From contig CAYXLI010000004.1 in assembly GCA_964464925.1 (NCBI GenBank), positions 186,001 through 250,000 of the forward strand: a stretch of DNA of 64,000 bases, read 5' to 3'. The translations under genes and the position numbers were made by a program. Each line of letters opens with the position of its first letter. The stretch's first letter is position 1. This stretch comes from CAYXLI01 sp964464925. Lineage in GTDB: Bacteria; Acidobacteriota; Terriglobia; Bryobacterales; Bryobacteraceae. Of this stretch, positions 24,835 through 34,600 are shown piece by piece. The notes under the pieces are model-generated. The model made no database searches, had not been told where the DNA came from, and saw nothing but the letters and a program-made list of their open reading frames with translations.

Positions 24835-26175
24835 ATGAATCGCCGGGAATTTCTGTCCGCCATGGCCGTGGCCGCCGCGTCCGCCAACGCCCAAACCAAT
24901 GAATTCGACGCGCAGAAGAAGCGTCGCGTGGGCCTCATCGGTACCGGCTGGTATGGCAAAGCCGATCTGCTCCGGCTGATTCAGATAGCGCCGGTCGAGG
25001 TAGTCTCACTGTGCGACGTGGATCGAAACATGCTGTCGGAGGCCGCCGACATCGTCGCCTCGCGCCAACTTTCCAAAAAGAAGCCGCATACTTTCTCGGA
25101 TTACCGCAAGATGCTCGCCGCCAAGGATCTCGACGTGGTGCTAATCGCGCCTCCTGACCACTGGCATGCCCTGGCCATGATCGAAGCGGTCAAGTCCGGT
25201 GTGGACGTGTATTGCCAAAAGCCGATTAGCGTCGACATCCGCGAAGGCCAGGCGATGCTCGCCGCCGCCCGCAAATACAACCGCACCGTGCAGATCGGGA
25301 CGCAACGGCGCAGCACCCCGCATCTGATCGAAGCGCGCGACCGCTTCGTGAAGGAAGGCAAGCTGGGCAAAATCGCCTTCGTCGAGATCTGTTGCTACTA
25401 CCACATGCGCGCCACCGAGAATCCGCCGGATACTACTCCGCCGCCAAACCTCGACTACGAGATGTGGACTGGCCCCGCTCCCATGCGGCCCTACAATAGC
25501 CTCGTGCATCCCCGCCGCTGGCGGGCATTCATGGAATACGGCAACGGAATCGTCGGCGATATGTGCGTGCACATGCTCGATATGACCCGCTGGATGATGG
25601 ACCTTGGATGGCCCACCCAGGTCGATTCGACTGGCGGCATCCTGGTCGATAAAGCTTCGAAGGCCAATATCAGCGACACCCAGACGGCAACCTTCGATTT
25701 CGGTGAAACCAAAGTCGTCTGGACGCACCGCACCTGGGGACATGCGCCGGATCCGAAATATCCGTGGGCTGCCACGTTCTACGGCGATAAAGGCACTCTC
25801 AAAGCGGGAGTCATGGGATACGATTTCATCCCGATGAAGGGTGAACCCGTTCATAAGGACGTCACCTACGAGTTCGAGCAATACCCGGAGGACCGCACGG
25901 AAAAGGATCTGGAACGCCATGTGGCCCCTGCCATCCGCGGGCACATGAAGAACCTGTTATCCTCCATTGATCACAAGACGAGGCCCGTGGCGGACATCGA
26001 GCAGGGCTACATCTCGACGACGTCCTGCATCCTCGCCAACCTGTCCATGAAGCTCGGTCGCGCTCTCACTTGGGATCCTGTAAAAGGGGAAATCGCCGGT
26101 GACGCCGAAGCAAATCAACTGCTGGCCCGGCCATACCGTTCGCCTTGGGTCCACCCGGACCCGAGCAGCGTGTAA
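24835..26175 (+). CDS. Gfo/Idh/MocA-family oxidoreductase, exported
   Basis: A 446-aa NAD(P)-dependent dehydrogenase-like protein. A short leader with paired arginines (MNRREFLSAMAVAAA) points to export, probably through Tat. The Rossmann domain follows with GLIGTGWYGKA (about 33-43) and the family signature as QKPIS (128-132) in place of EKP. Family members oxidise or epimerise sugars or polyols; exported copies are numerous in Acidobacteriota. ATG 24835 starts the leader, while the frame further upstream overlaps the divergent GNAT gene. It stops three bases from convergent recX. The substrate is not known. Confidence 0.87.
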   Translation: MNRREFLSAMAVAAASANAQTNEFDAQKKRRVGLIGTGWYGKADLLRLIQIAPVEVVSLCDVDRNMLSEAADIVASRQLSKKKPHTFSDYRKMLAAKDLDVVLIAPPDHWHALAMIEAVKSGVDVYCQKPISVDIREGQAMLAAARKYNRTVQIGTQRRSTPHLIEARDRFVKEGKLGKIAFVEICCYYHMRATENPPDTTPPPNLDYEMWTGPAPMRPYNSLVHPRRWRAFMEYGNGIVGDMCVHMLDMTRWMMDLGWPTQVDSTGGILVDKASKANISDTQTATFDFGETKVVWTHRTWGHAPDPKYPWAATFYGDKGTLKAGVMGYDFIPMKGEPVHKDVTYEFEQYPEDRTEKDLERHVAPAIRGHMKNLLSSIDHKTRPVADIEQGYISTTSCILANLSMKLGRALTWDPVKGEIAGDAEANQLLARPYRSPWVHPDPSSV

Positions 26176-26178
26176 CAG

Positions 26179-26730
26179 CTACTCGCCTTCGGCCGGCTCG
26201 TCCTGCAAATCGTCCGCTCGCTCGGAGTAGCGCTTCAATGCGCGCGTCGAAGAGCCCGCGGAGAAGCCCGCATAGCGAAGTCTCCTGTACGCGGCGGCGA
26301 GGTGCTTTTCTTCCTTGAGATACTCGCTGAGATTCACGTTGCGGAACTTGCGAGCAAGAAACTGCTCGATCATCTCACTCTCTTCTACTTCTGAGAATGC
26401 ATCGCTAACCGCTTTCTCGGCAACCGTACGGGCCACCTTGCGCTGCTGCAGCTCTCGGAGTACCCGAAACTTGCCGAAGCCCTGCGAATCGCGCCGCGCG
26501 GTTGCAAATCCCTCGGCGAACTTGCGGTCGTCGATGTACTTGTAATCCCGGAGTTTCGACACCACGCCGTCGATATCGGATGCCTGTGCAGCCTTGGTTC
26601 GCAGCTTGGCTCGCAGTTCTCCCGTTGAGAGCGCACGCATCCCAAGCAATTTCAATGCGTAATCCCATAGCCCCTCTGCGTCTAACAGTTTGGCCGTCCG
26701 GCCCATTGCTCGTGGACGCCGCTGTTGCAT
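26179..26730 (-). CDS. Regulatory protein RecX
   Basis: A 183-aa all-helical protein with the RecX three-helix repeats: YALKLLGMRALSTGELRAKL, then the YKYIDDRKFAEGFATAR segment and QFLARKFRN. RecX binds RecA filaments and limits recombination and SOS activity. recA itself is not in the window, so the gene is unlinked here. There is a basic N-terminal tail of about a dozen residues; ATG 26706 is an alternative start. Convergent with the oxidoreductase gene and divergent from the YtxH-domain gene. Confidence 0.9.
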   Translation of the reverse strand: MQQRRPRAMGRTAKLLDAEGLWDYALKLLGMRALSTGELRAKLRTKAAQASDIDGVVSKLRDYKYIDDRKFAEGFATARRDSQGFGKFRVLRELQQRKVARTVAEKAVSDAFSEVEESEMIEQFLARKFRNVNLSEYLKEEKHLAAAYRRLRYAGFSAGSSTRALKRYSERADDLQDEPAEGE

Positions 26731-26827
26731 GCCGTCGCGATTCTAACACGCGGTGGACGGAAGAGGCACATCTACTGGTATTCTGGAACCAGTGGAGTTC
26801 AAATACAGATAAGGAGAACTCGGATTT

Positions 26828-27139
26828 ATGGACGACAGCAAAGGTCTTTCGTACTTCTTCCTCGGTCTCGGTGTGGGAGTAGCTGTTGGGCTGCTGTTCG
26901 CACCCCAATCGGGAGAAGAGACTCGCGGCCTGATCAAGTCGAAGGCTCAGGAGGGCGGCGACTATCTGAAACGGCGTGGTGAGGAAGTCCGTGACACCGC
27001 TAGCGATGCCCTCGACCGGGGACGTGATCTGGTCAGCCGCCAGCGCGACCAGTTGAGCGCCGCGATCGACGCCGGCAAACAGGCGTACCGCGAAGCAGTT
27101 TCGAGCACACCTGGCCGTGGCGCGGCCGAAACTCTGTAA
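26828..27139 (+). CDS. YtxH-domain small envelope protein
   Basis: A 103-aa protein with one N-terminal membrane segment (about 6-26: FFLGLGVGVAVGLLFAP) followed by the QSGEETR motif typical of YtxH and a charged amphipathic helical tail. Such proteins are small, stress-linked and inner-membrane anchored in other bacteria. An AAGGAGA Shine-Dalgarno (about 26813) precedes the ATG. It is the first of three same-strand genes and probably shares a message with the next one, 35 bases on. Confidence 0.87.
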   Translation: MDDSKGLSYFFLGLGVGVAVGLLFAPQSGEETRGLIKSKAQEGGDYLKRRGEEVRDTASDALDRGRDLVSRQRDQLSAAIDAGKQAYREAVSSTPGRGAAETL

Positions 27140-27174
27140 TTTCAAAACCGAACGGGAGCCCGGATCGGGAAACT

Positions 27175-27684
27175 ATGAATACACAAGAACTTCTGTTGTT
27201 TGTGATGACTCTGTTCGTCTGCATTTCGGCGGTGGCCCTATTGATTCAAATGGGCCTGCTCTTCGCGATGTTCAAAGTCGCGAAGTCCATGCAGGAGCAG
27301 ACCAACTCGGTCCTGCCGCAGGTTAAGTCGATCCTTACAAAGGCCGACCAAACCCTGGACCAGAGCCGCAAACACATCGTCGAAATCACCGCGAAGGCCA
27401 ACGACATGATGGATATCGGCAAGGCTCAACTGGTGAAGCTCGATGCCGTCGTTACGGACGCCAGCGCTCGCGCGATGGTTCAATTGGAGCGAGCCGAGAT
27501 GGTGGTGGATGACACGATGGGCCGCGTGCATGAGACAGTCACGACGGTTCATAACGGAGTTCTCAAACCGATCCGGGAGATCCAGGGCGTCGCCGCCGGA
27601 GTAAAGACCGCCGTAGGCGTATTCCTGAGAGGCGGGCGTCCGAGTGTGGCGCAGGCTACTCAGGACGATGAGATGTTCATCTGA
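27175..27684 (+). CDS. DUF948-like membrane-anchored coiled-coil protein
   Basis: A 169-aa protein with one N-terminal membrane helix (about 6-32) and a long amphipathic helical body rich in heptads (SILTKADQTLDQSR, VKLDAVVTDASARAM). It resembles DUF948/YoxC-like proteins that sit in the membrane with a coiled-coil cytoplasmic or periplasmic part. Its function is unknown; co-localisation with YtxH-type genes is common. The PHP phosphatase follows 11 bases downstream, suggesting one operon. Confidence 0.72.
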   Translation: MNTQELLLFVMTLFVCISAVALLIQMGLLFAMFKVAKSMQEQTNSVLPQVKSILTKADQTLDQSRKHIVEITAKANDMMDIGKAQLVKLDAVVTDASARAMVQLERAEMVVDDTMGRVHETVTTVHNGVLKPIREIQGVAAGVKTAVGVFLRGGRPSVAQATQDDEMFI

Positions 27685-27695
27685 GCGCCCCGGGG

Positions 27696-28451
27696 ATGAT
27701 CGATATTCATACCCACGTCCTATATGGGATGGACGACGGCGCTCAGGATCTGGAAACCAGCTTGGCCATGCTCGACATGGCAGCCGGGAACGGCACTACC
27801 GACATCGTCGGAACTCCGCACTGTAACCCCAATTTCGAATTCAAACCTGCCTTGATCGCCGAGCGCGTCCAGCAACTGAACGGCGAGATGGACGGCAAAA
27901 TCCGCGTCCATTCCGGCTGCGATTTCCATCTCACTTTCGATAATGTAAATGACGCTCTGGCAAACCCCACCAAGTATACGATCGCGGCCAGGAACTATCT
28001 CTTGATCGAGCTATCCGACATGGTGATCTTCAAGAGCACCGAACCGGATTTTGAGCGCCTCCAGGCGAAGGGAATTCAGTTAATCATCACCCATCCCGAG
28101 CGCAACCCGCTTCTCCAGATGCGTATGGAACAGTTGGAGAAATGGATCGACATGGGGTGCTACATGCAGGTGACGGCTGGCTCACTATTTGGCCGCTTCG
28201 GCCGCCGGGCACAGGCCTTCGCTGAGGCCCTTATGGATCGCAACATGGTTCATATTCTCGCAAGCGACGCCCATGACACGGAAAAACGCCCCCCCATCCT
28301 CAAAGAAGCTTACAAACACGTGTCCAAGAAGTGGGGTGAGAAGCGCGCCACGCTCTTAGTCATGGATAATCCGAGGTCCGTGCTGCTCGGTGAGAATCTG
28401 CCTCCACTTGAGAAACCGCCCGTCAAAAAGGCATGGCAGTTCTGGAAATAG
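27696..28451 (+). CDS. CpsB/YwqE-type PHP phosphatase (tyrosine-protein phosphatase)
   Basis: A 251-aa metal-dependent PHP-fold phosphatase. The metal-binding motifs are intact: HTH near the N-terminus (5-7), TPHCNP (about 40-45), THPERN and SDAHD near the C-terminus. CpsB-like enzymes dephosphorylate bacterial tyrosine kinases that control capsule or exopolysaccharide export. The matching kinase is not in the window, although a Wzm/Wzt glycan cluster lies 30 kb away. No signal is seen, so it is cytoplasmic. Confidence 0.9.
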   Translation: MIDIHTHVLYGMDDGAQDLETSLAMLDMAAGNGTTDIVGTPHCNPNFEFKPALIAERVQQLNGEMDGKIRVHSGCDFHLTFDNVNDALANPTKYTIAARNYLLIELSDMVIFKSTEPDFERLQAKGIQLIITHPERNPLLQMRMEQLEKWIDMGCYMQVTAGSLFGRFGRRAQAFAEALMDRNMVHILASDAHDTEKRPPILKEAYKHVSKKWGEKRATLLVMDNPRSVLLGENLPPLEKPPVKKAWQFWK

Positions 28452-28555
28452 CTGTTTTATCGTCCCTCAGAAAGGCTAAGCATTCTTCCCTGATTGGGGC
28501 GATTGGTTCGGTGCTTCCGGTTCCGTAAACTAATGGGAAAGAACACCTCTCTATC

Positions 28556-29248
28556 ATGCTGATCACGGAGAAGGGCTCGAAGCGGGGCGGCGGTGATCCC
28601 TCACGATCGCTTCGTATTTGTCTTTTCTCCGTGATACCCCTTCTTTGTTCAGCTCACATTCCCGTTCTGGCTCAAGAACTTAAGCTTCCTTCCTACCGGG
28701 AAGTGTCTGCACCATGGAATACTCCGTGGGCAGTTGTCGACCTGGATGGCGACCAGCAGCCGGATGTTGCGCAAAGTTTAGGCAGAGGAGCGGATGGCGA
28801 CGGTTTCTATTACACGATCTCGGTCCGGCTCAGCAAAACACGAGAGTTTCGTTCGCTGGTCGTTCTTTCCAATGACCCGTCCGGGGTGAACGTTGTGCCC
28901 CGCGACGTCGATGGCGATCATGATCTTGATTTGGTCGTGACCAGCGCGGCGACGCGGAAACCAATCGCCGTATGGCTCAACGACGGCCACGGCGGATTCC
29001 AACTCGTCTCCTCGGAAATGATCTCTCCTTCCATCGTGGACGATGGCGTCAGCGATGTTGCGCCACCTCAGCTTCCCCTTCCGCTATGGATTCCGGACGA
29101 AGGCCAGAACCCATCCGTAGCTCTTCCCCCCCTGTTGCCCAGTACGGACCCGATAGGCTCCCCGCACTCCTGCCCTCGCGCATGCGAAAATAGTCAAAGC
29201 GCCTCGGTTGCGCCAGTTGACGGCAGATCTCCACCCCGCCGCCTCTAG
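28556..29248 (+). CDS. Secreted FG-GAP/VCBS-repeat protein
   Basis: A 230-aa protein with a signal segment (about 22-40, LFSVIPLLCSAHIPVLAQ). Two calcium-binding-like FG-GAP units follow (VDLDGDQQPDV, VDGDHDLDLVV), typical of secreted beta-propellers. The C-terminal 60 or so residues turn proline-rich and do not continue the repeat pattern, so the gene may be short for its family or may be truncated by an ancient frameshift. It precedes a metal-efflux operon by about 60 bases on the same strand; a link is not shown. Confidence 0.6.
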   Translation: MLITEKGSKRGGGDPSRSLRICLFSVIPLLCSAHIPVLAQELKLPSYREVSAPWNTPWAVVDLDGDQQPDVAQSLGRGADGDGFYYTISVRLSKTREFRSLVVLSNDPSGVNVVPRDVDGDHDLDLVVTSAATRKPIAVWLNDGHGGFQLVSSEMISPSIVDDGVSDVAPPQLPLPLWIPDEGQNPSVALPPLLPSTDPIGSPHSCPRACENSQSASVAPVDGRSPPRRL

Positions 29249-29309
29249 CGCCTCTTTTCCGAACCGCAGGTTCGGCCTATCGAATCAAATAGTTTGTGGA
29301 CTGGGAGTT

Positions 29310-30548
29310 ATGCGTATTCAGCGTACCTTGACTGTCCTGCTGCTGATGTCGAGTTGCTTTGGACAGGACGCACTTACCTGGAATCAGGTGAAAGAGCGGT
29401 TCCTCAAGGCTAACCCCTCACTTCAGGCAGGCAATCTGAACATTCAGGAATCGAAGGCTAATGAGATCACAGCCGGTCTCCGGCCAAATCCCGTGTTGAC
29501 CTTCACCAGTGATCAGTTTCAATTCAGTGGCGGAGGCGGCCCGTTCCGCCCGCTCTCGAATGCTCAGTTGATCCCGACGGTCACCCAATTGTGGGAGCGT
29601 AGAGGCAAGCGCGGCCTGCGCGTTCAGAGCGCGCAACTCGCAACGGCCGGTGCGCAGAAAGATCGGCTCGATCTCGAGCGCACCCTGCTCTTCAATCTGC
29701 GCGATGCGTATAATCGTACGCTGCAGGCAGTCTCCCTGCTCGACCTCGCAAAGGACAACCTCGTCTATTACGACAAGGTGATCCAGGTAAACCAGGATCG
29801 TTTTCGCGCCGGCGATATTTCGAAGCTCGATCTGCAGCGCGTCGAGTTGCAGAAAGCACAATTTGAGAGCGACTTGGCAAACGCACAGGTCAATCTGCGC
29901 ACGGCGAAGATCCAATTGCTCTCGCTTCTGAATGATCAGACGCCCGTAGATCAGTTCGCTGTTGCGGGCGACTTCGATTACAAGGACACCATCGTATTGG
30001 TACCCGAACTCAGGAAATTGGCCGTCGACAACCGCCCGGACCTCCAGTCCATCGAGACTGCCGTGGAAAAGGCCAAAGTCGACAATCGCCTCGCATACGC
30101 GAACGGCTCATGGGATCCGACGATCGGCGGCGAGTATCTCTACAACTCTCAGGTCAACAACACAATCGGCCTCAACCTCAGCATTCCGATCCGCATCTTT
30201 GACCGGAATCAGGGCGAGAAGGAACGCACCGCGTTGGAAATCAGGCGCCAGGCCAAACTGCGCGAAAGTCTGGTCTCCTCCATCTACCGCGACGTTGAAT
30301 CGGCGTACGCCCAGGTAGATGCCGTGCGCACGCTCTTGCATCCTTATCGCGACAAATACCTGGAGGAGGCGCGGCAGATCCGCGACCTTGTCTCTTTTTC
30401 GTATTCGAACGGTGGCGCTTCACTCGTCGAATTCCTGGATGCTCAGAAATCATACCGGGATACGCAACTCGCATATCGCAATCTGATTGGCAGTTATCTG
30501 TCTGCCGTTGCGCAATTAAATCTGGCTGTCGGACAGGAGGTCCTTTGA
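29310..30548 (+). CDS. TolC/CusC-type outer-membrane efflux protein
   Basis: A 412-aa outer-membrane protein with a signal peptide (MRIQRTLTVLLLMSS...) and two TolC-like helical repeats (about 40-210 and 240-410), for example RFRAGDISKLDLQRVELQ and FSYSNGGASLVEFLDAQKSY. It forms the outer duct of a heavy-metal RND pump. ATG 29310 is next to a GGGAG sequence; the upstream open frame has no signal. Its stop overlaps the TTG start of the adaptor gene (TTGA at 30545-30548), so the pump genes are coupled. Confidence 0.9.
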   Translation: MRIQRTLTVLLLMSSCFGQDALTWNQVKERFLKANPSLQAGNLNIQESKANEITAGLRPNPVLTFTSDQFQFSGGGGPFRPLSNAQLIPTVTQLWERRGKRGLRVQSAQLATAGAQKDRLDLERTLLFNLRDAYNRTLQAVSLLDLAKDNLVYYDKVIQVNQDRFRAGDISKLDLQRVELQKAQFESDLANAQVNLRTAKIQLLSLLNDQTPVDQFAVAGDFDYKDTIVLVPELRKLAVDNRPDLQSIETAVEKAKVDNRLAYANGSWDPTIGGEYLYNSQVNNTIGLNLSIPIRIFDRNQGEKERTALEIRRQAKLRESLVSSIYRDVESAYAQVDAVRTLLHPYRDKYLEEARQIRDLVSFSYSNGGASLVEFLDAQKSYRDTQLAYRNLIGSYLSAVAQLNLAVGQEVL

Positions 30549-31687
30549 GAAAAGAAATAGTCCTGGCGCTGCTGGCCACTGTATCGGTTGCGCTTGTCGG
30601 ATGCTCTAAAGGAGAAAAAGTGCAGGCGAACTCCATCGACCCCGCCAAGGTGAAGGTCGAGGAGGCTCCCGACGTGAATGTCGTGGAGGTAGATCATCCG
30701 GAACAGTTCCGCCTTACTACGGTCGAAGCGCAACCGGCAATGGAGACGCTGAAGGTTACGGGGTCGGTCGCCCCGGACGTAAGCCGGAACGTACCGGTCG
30801 TGTCCTTGTCCGCTGGACGCGTCGTGGAGATCCGCGCGCGCCTCGGCGATGATGTTCGCAAGGGAGACATCCTGCTGACCATGTCCAGCCCGGATGTCGC
30901 TCAGGCCTTTGCCGACCTGCAGAAGTTCCAGGCGGATGAAGTTCTGGCCCGGCGCCAGATGGAGCGCGCCGACTTGCTGTTCTCCAAAGGTGCCATCGCC
31001 CAGAAAGACGTCCAGATTGCCGAAGACACCGAGCAAAAGGCCAAGGTAGACGTAGCAACCGCCCGCGAACGGATTCGCATTCTCGGGGCCGACATCAATC
31101 ATCCGTCCTCGCTCATCGAAATCAAGGCCCCCGTCAGCGGAACACTGGTCGAGCAGAACGTCACGAATGGAGCGGGTGTCAAGTCGCTAGACAACTCGCC
31201 CAATCTCTTCACGATCGCAGACCTATCGCACATATGGATTCTTTGCGATGTCTTTGAGAATGACCTGAGCAAGGTCCATCTGGGGGATACCGCCGAAGTA
31301 CGGCTGAACGCATTTCCGGATCGTCCGCTCCGTGCGCGCGTGAGCAACATCGGCCGCGTTCTGGACCCGAACACAAGAAGCGCCAAAGTGCGTCTCGAAT
31401 TGCCCAATTCCGGTGGAATTCTGAAACCGAACATGTTTGCCTCGGTCACGTTCTCAGGGCGATCCTCACAACAAAGGCCCGTTGTGCCGGCAAGCGCCGT
31501 GCTCCAGCTGCACGACAAAACCTGGGTATTCAAGCCCACGGGCGACCACCGCTTTCGCCGGGAAGAGGTTCACATCGGCAACAGCGGCAAGGACGGCAAA
31601 CAGGTCGTGCTCGCCGGACTCAGCCCGGGTGACCGCATTGTAGAAAATGCGCTGCAGTTCGCAACTGCGGCGGACTCGAAGAACTAG
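30545..31687 (+). CDS. RND efflux periplasmic adaptor (CusB/CzcB-like lipoprotein)
   Basis: A 380-aa membrane-fusion protein. A lipobox (LVGC, Cys about 19) predicts a lipid anchor. The order biotinyl-lipoyl-like (VVSLSAGRVVEI), helical hairpin (QKFQADEVLARRQMERADLLF) and beta-barrel (DVFENDLSKVHLGDTAEV) is usual for adaptors. Its TTG start follows an AGGAGG (30535-30540). It links the TolC-like duct to the RND pump next door, which starts six bases past its stop. Confidence 0.92.
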   Translation: MRKEIVLALLATVSVALVGCSKGEKVQANSIDPAKVKVEEAPDVNVVEVDHPEQFRLTTVEAQPAMETLKVTGSVAPDVSRNVPVVSLSAGRVVEIRARLGDDVRKGDILLTMSSPDVAQAFADLQKFQADEVLARRQMERADLLFSKGAIAQKDVQIAEDTEQKAKVDVATARERIRILGADINHPSSLIEIKAPVSGTLVEQNVTNGAGVKSLDNSPNLFTIADLSHIWILCDVFENDLSKVHLGDTAEVRLNAFPDRPLRARVSNIGRVLDPNTRSAKVRLELPNSGGILKPNMFASVTFSGRSSQQRPVVPASAVLQLHDKTWVFKPTGDHRFRREEVHIGNSGKDGKQVVLAGLSPGDRIVENALQFATAADSKN

Positions 31688-31693
31688 CCCCTC

Positions 31694-34600
31694 ATGATCA
31701 AACGCAGTGTCGATTTCGCTCTGAAGAACCGTCTTCTGGTCCTCGCCTTCGGCGTGGTCCTGCTGGTCTGGGGCGCTGTTTCTTTTCATAATCTACCGGT
31801 AGAGGCATATCCGGACGTCGCGAATAACTGGGTTCAGGTCATAACGCAATGGCCCGGCCGGGCTGCGGAAGAAGTCGAGCAACAGGTCACCATTCCCGTT
31901 GAGGCTCAGATGAATGGCGTGGCGCACATGACCAGTCTGCGCTCCACATCGCTTTTCGGTCTCTCCGTCGTCACGCTGATCTTCGACGACGATTCCAATA
32001 ATCTGACAAATCGCCAGCAGGTGCTGGAGAAGTTGGCACAGGTTTCACTCCCCCCAAACGTCAATCCGAATCTCGGGCCGGATTACAGTCCTGTCGGACA
32101 AATCTATTTCTATACGCTGAAGAGCACGAATCCCGAATACGACCTGATGCAGCTCAAAGCACTGCAGGACTGGGTTCTGGTCAAGCAACTCAAGTCCGTA
32201 CCGAACGTCGTGGATGTCTCGGGCTTCGGCGGCGTCGTCCGCGAATATCAGGTTCAGGTCGATCCGAACAAACTCATCTCGTACGGCCTCAGCATCGGGC
32301 AGGTCGAGCAGGCCCTCACCAACAACAACGTAAATGCCGGAGGCAGCTTTATTGAACACGGGCAGCAGGCGATCAACGTCCGTGCCGTCGGCCTCGTCCG
32401 GAACGTGCAGGACATCGGCGAGACCCTCCTGAAAGTGCAGGCCGGGACGCCAGTGCGCGTGCGGGATATCGGCACTATCGTGCAGGGACCTAAGATTCGG
32501 CTGGGCCAGCTCGGGAAAGCGATTCATCACGAAGCTGGTAAGGTCATCGACCATGATGATGTCGTCGAAGGCATCGTGCTAATGCGCAAAGGTGCCGAGC
32601 CGGAGAGTACGCTCGTCGCGCTCCATGAAAAGGTCAAGGAACTGAACGGCCACATCCTGCCTGCCGGCGTCAAGGTCGTGCCGCATCTGGATCGCAGTGA
32701 CCTGGTCCACCTCACCACTCATACGGTGCTCCACAACCTGACCGAAGGCATCGTTCTCGTCGCCATCATCCTGTTTCTGTTCCTCGGCAATATCCGCAGC
32801 GCGTTCATCGTCGCATTGACGATTCCCTTCTCTCTGCTGTTCGCATCCATTCTGCTGGACCTTCGCCAGATCCCGGCAAATCTCCTCTCGCTCGGCGCGC
32901 TCGATTTCGGCATGGTTGTCGACGGATCCGTCGTCATGGTCGAGAACATCCTCCGCCACGTCAGCCGCCGGGATGAGCGCAACCTGCCCATCGCCGCCAA
33001 AATCGGGCGCGCCGCTCACGAAGTGCAGAGACCGGTGTTCTACGCCATTGCGATTATCATCACCGCATATCTGCCTATCTTCACTCTGCAGCGCGTCGAA
33101 GGGCGTCTGTTCCGCCCCATGGCGCTCACCGTGGCCTTCGCACTGCTCGGAGCTCTCATCTTCTCTCTCATCCTTGCTCCGGTCGTCTCGAGTTTCTTCT
33201 TCCGGAAGGACGTCAAGGAATTTCACAATCCTGTACTGGTCTGGTTAACCAATGCCTACCGCAATCATGTGGGATGGGCGATCCGGCATCGCTATCTCAC
33301 CCTCGGATTCATCGGCCTCATCGTAGCCAGCAGCTTCGCTCTCGCATTCTCCGGCGCTATCGGATCGGAATTTCTGCCACACCTGGACGAAGGCGCAATC
33401 TGGGCTCGCGGTACTCTGGCTCCCAGCACAGGCCCTAGCGAAGGGGAACGCATCGTTCATCAGGCGCGCCTGATCTTTGCGCGCTTTCCCGAAGTGACTC
33501 AAGTTGTCAGCCAGGTGGGCCGGCCCGACGACGGCACCGACACGACAGGGTTTTTCAATACCGAGTACTTCATCGATCTCAAGCCTCGCGAGCAATGGCG
33601 CTCTCAGTTCCAAACCAAGGAAGAGCTGATCGATGCGATGGACCGCGAAGTAGAGAAGATCCCCGGCGTCATCTGGAACTTCTCTCAACCCATCGCGGAC
33701 AACATGGAAGAGGCCGTTAGCGGCGTCAAGGGTCAGCTTGCCGTAAAGATCTACGGTGATGATCTCAAAAGGCTGGAACAAACAGGCGAACAGATCATGT
33801 CCCAGATGCGTAAGGTCCGCGGAGTGGAAGATCTCGGCATCTTTCGCGTCATCGGCCAACCAAACCTGAACCTCGTTGTCGATCGCACCAAGGCGGACCG
33901 GTTTGGCATCAACGTCTCCGATGTGCAGGATGCTGTGGAGACCGCGGTTGGAGGCAAGGCCGTCAGCCAGGTGCTGCTCGGCGAGCAGCGCTTCGACCTC
34001 GTCGTCCGATACCAGCCGGAATACCGGCGGACCGTGGAGGACATCCAGCAGATCCGTCTGCTCGCGCCATCGGGTGAACGTGTCTCCCTCGGCCAGTTAT
34101 GCGACGTTAAGGTGGAAGACGGCGCCTCCATGATTTATCGCGAGGGCAACTCCCGCTACATCGCCATCAAGTACAGCGTCCGCGGCCGCGATCTGGGCAG
34201 TACCGTCGAAGAAGCCATGCGCCGCGTGTCCCAGAACGTCAAGATGCCGCGTGGTTACACAACAGACTGGGCCGGCGAATACGAAAGCCAGAAGCGCGCC
34301 AACAAGCGGCTCGGCGTCATTGTCCCGATCACGGTGATGCTGATTTTCCTGCTGCTCTACTCGGCATTCAAGTCATTCAAGTGGGCCGGCCTCATTATGG
34401 CGAACATCGTGCTCGCACCCGTCGGCGGCTTTTTTGCGCTCTATCTCACCGGCACTCACTTCAGCGTCTCGTCCGGAGTCGGATTCCTGGCGCTCTTCGG
34501 TGTCTCGGTGCAGACCGGCGTCATCATGGTTGAGTACATCAACCAGCTTCGCGCCGGCGGCATGGCCGTCATGGACGCGGCGATTGAGGGTGCCGTCCTT

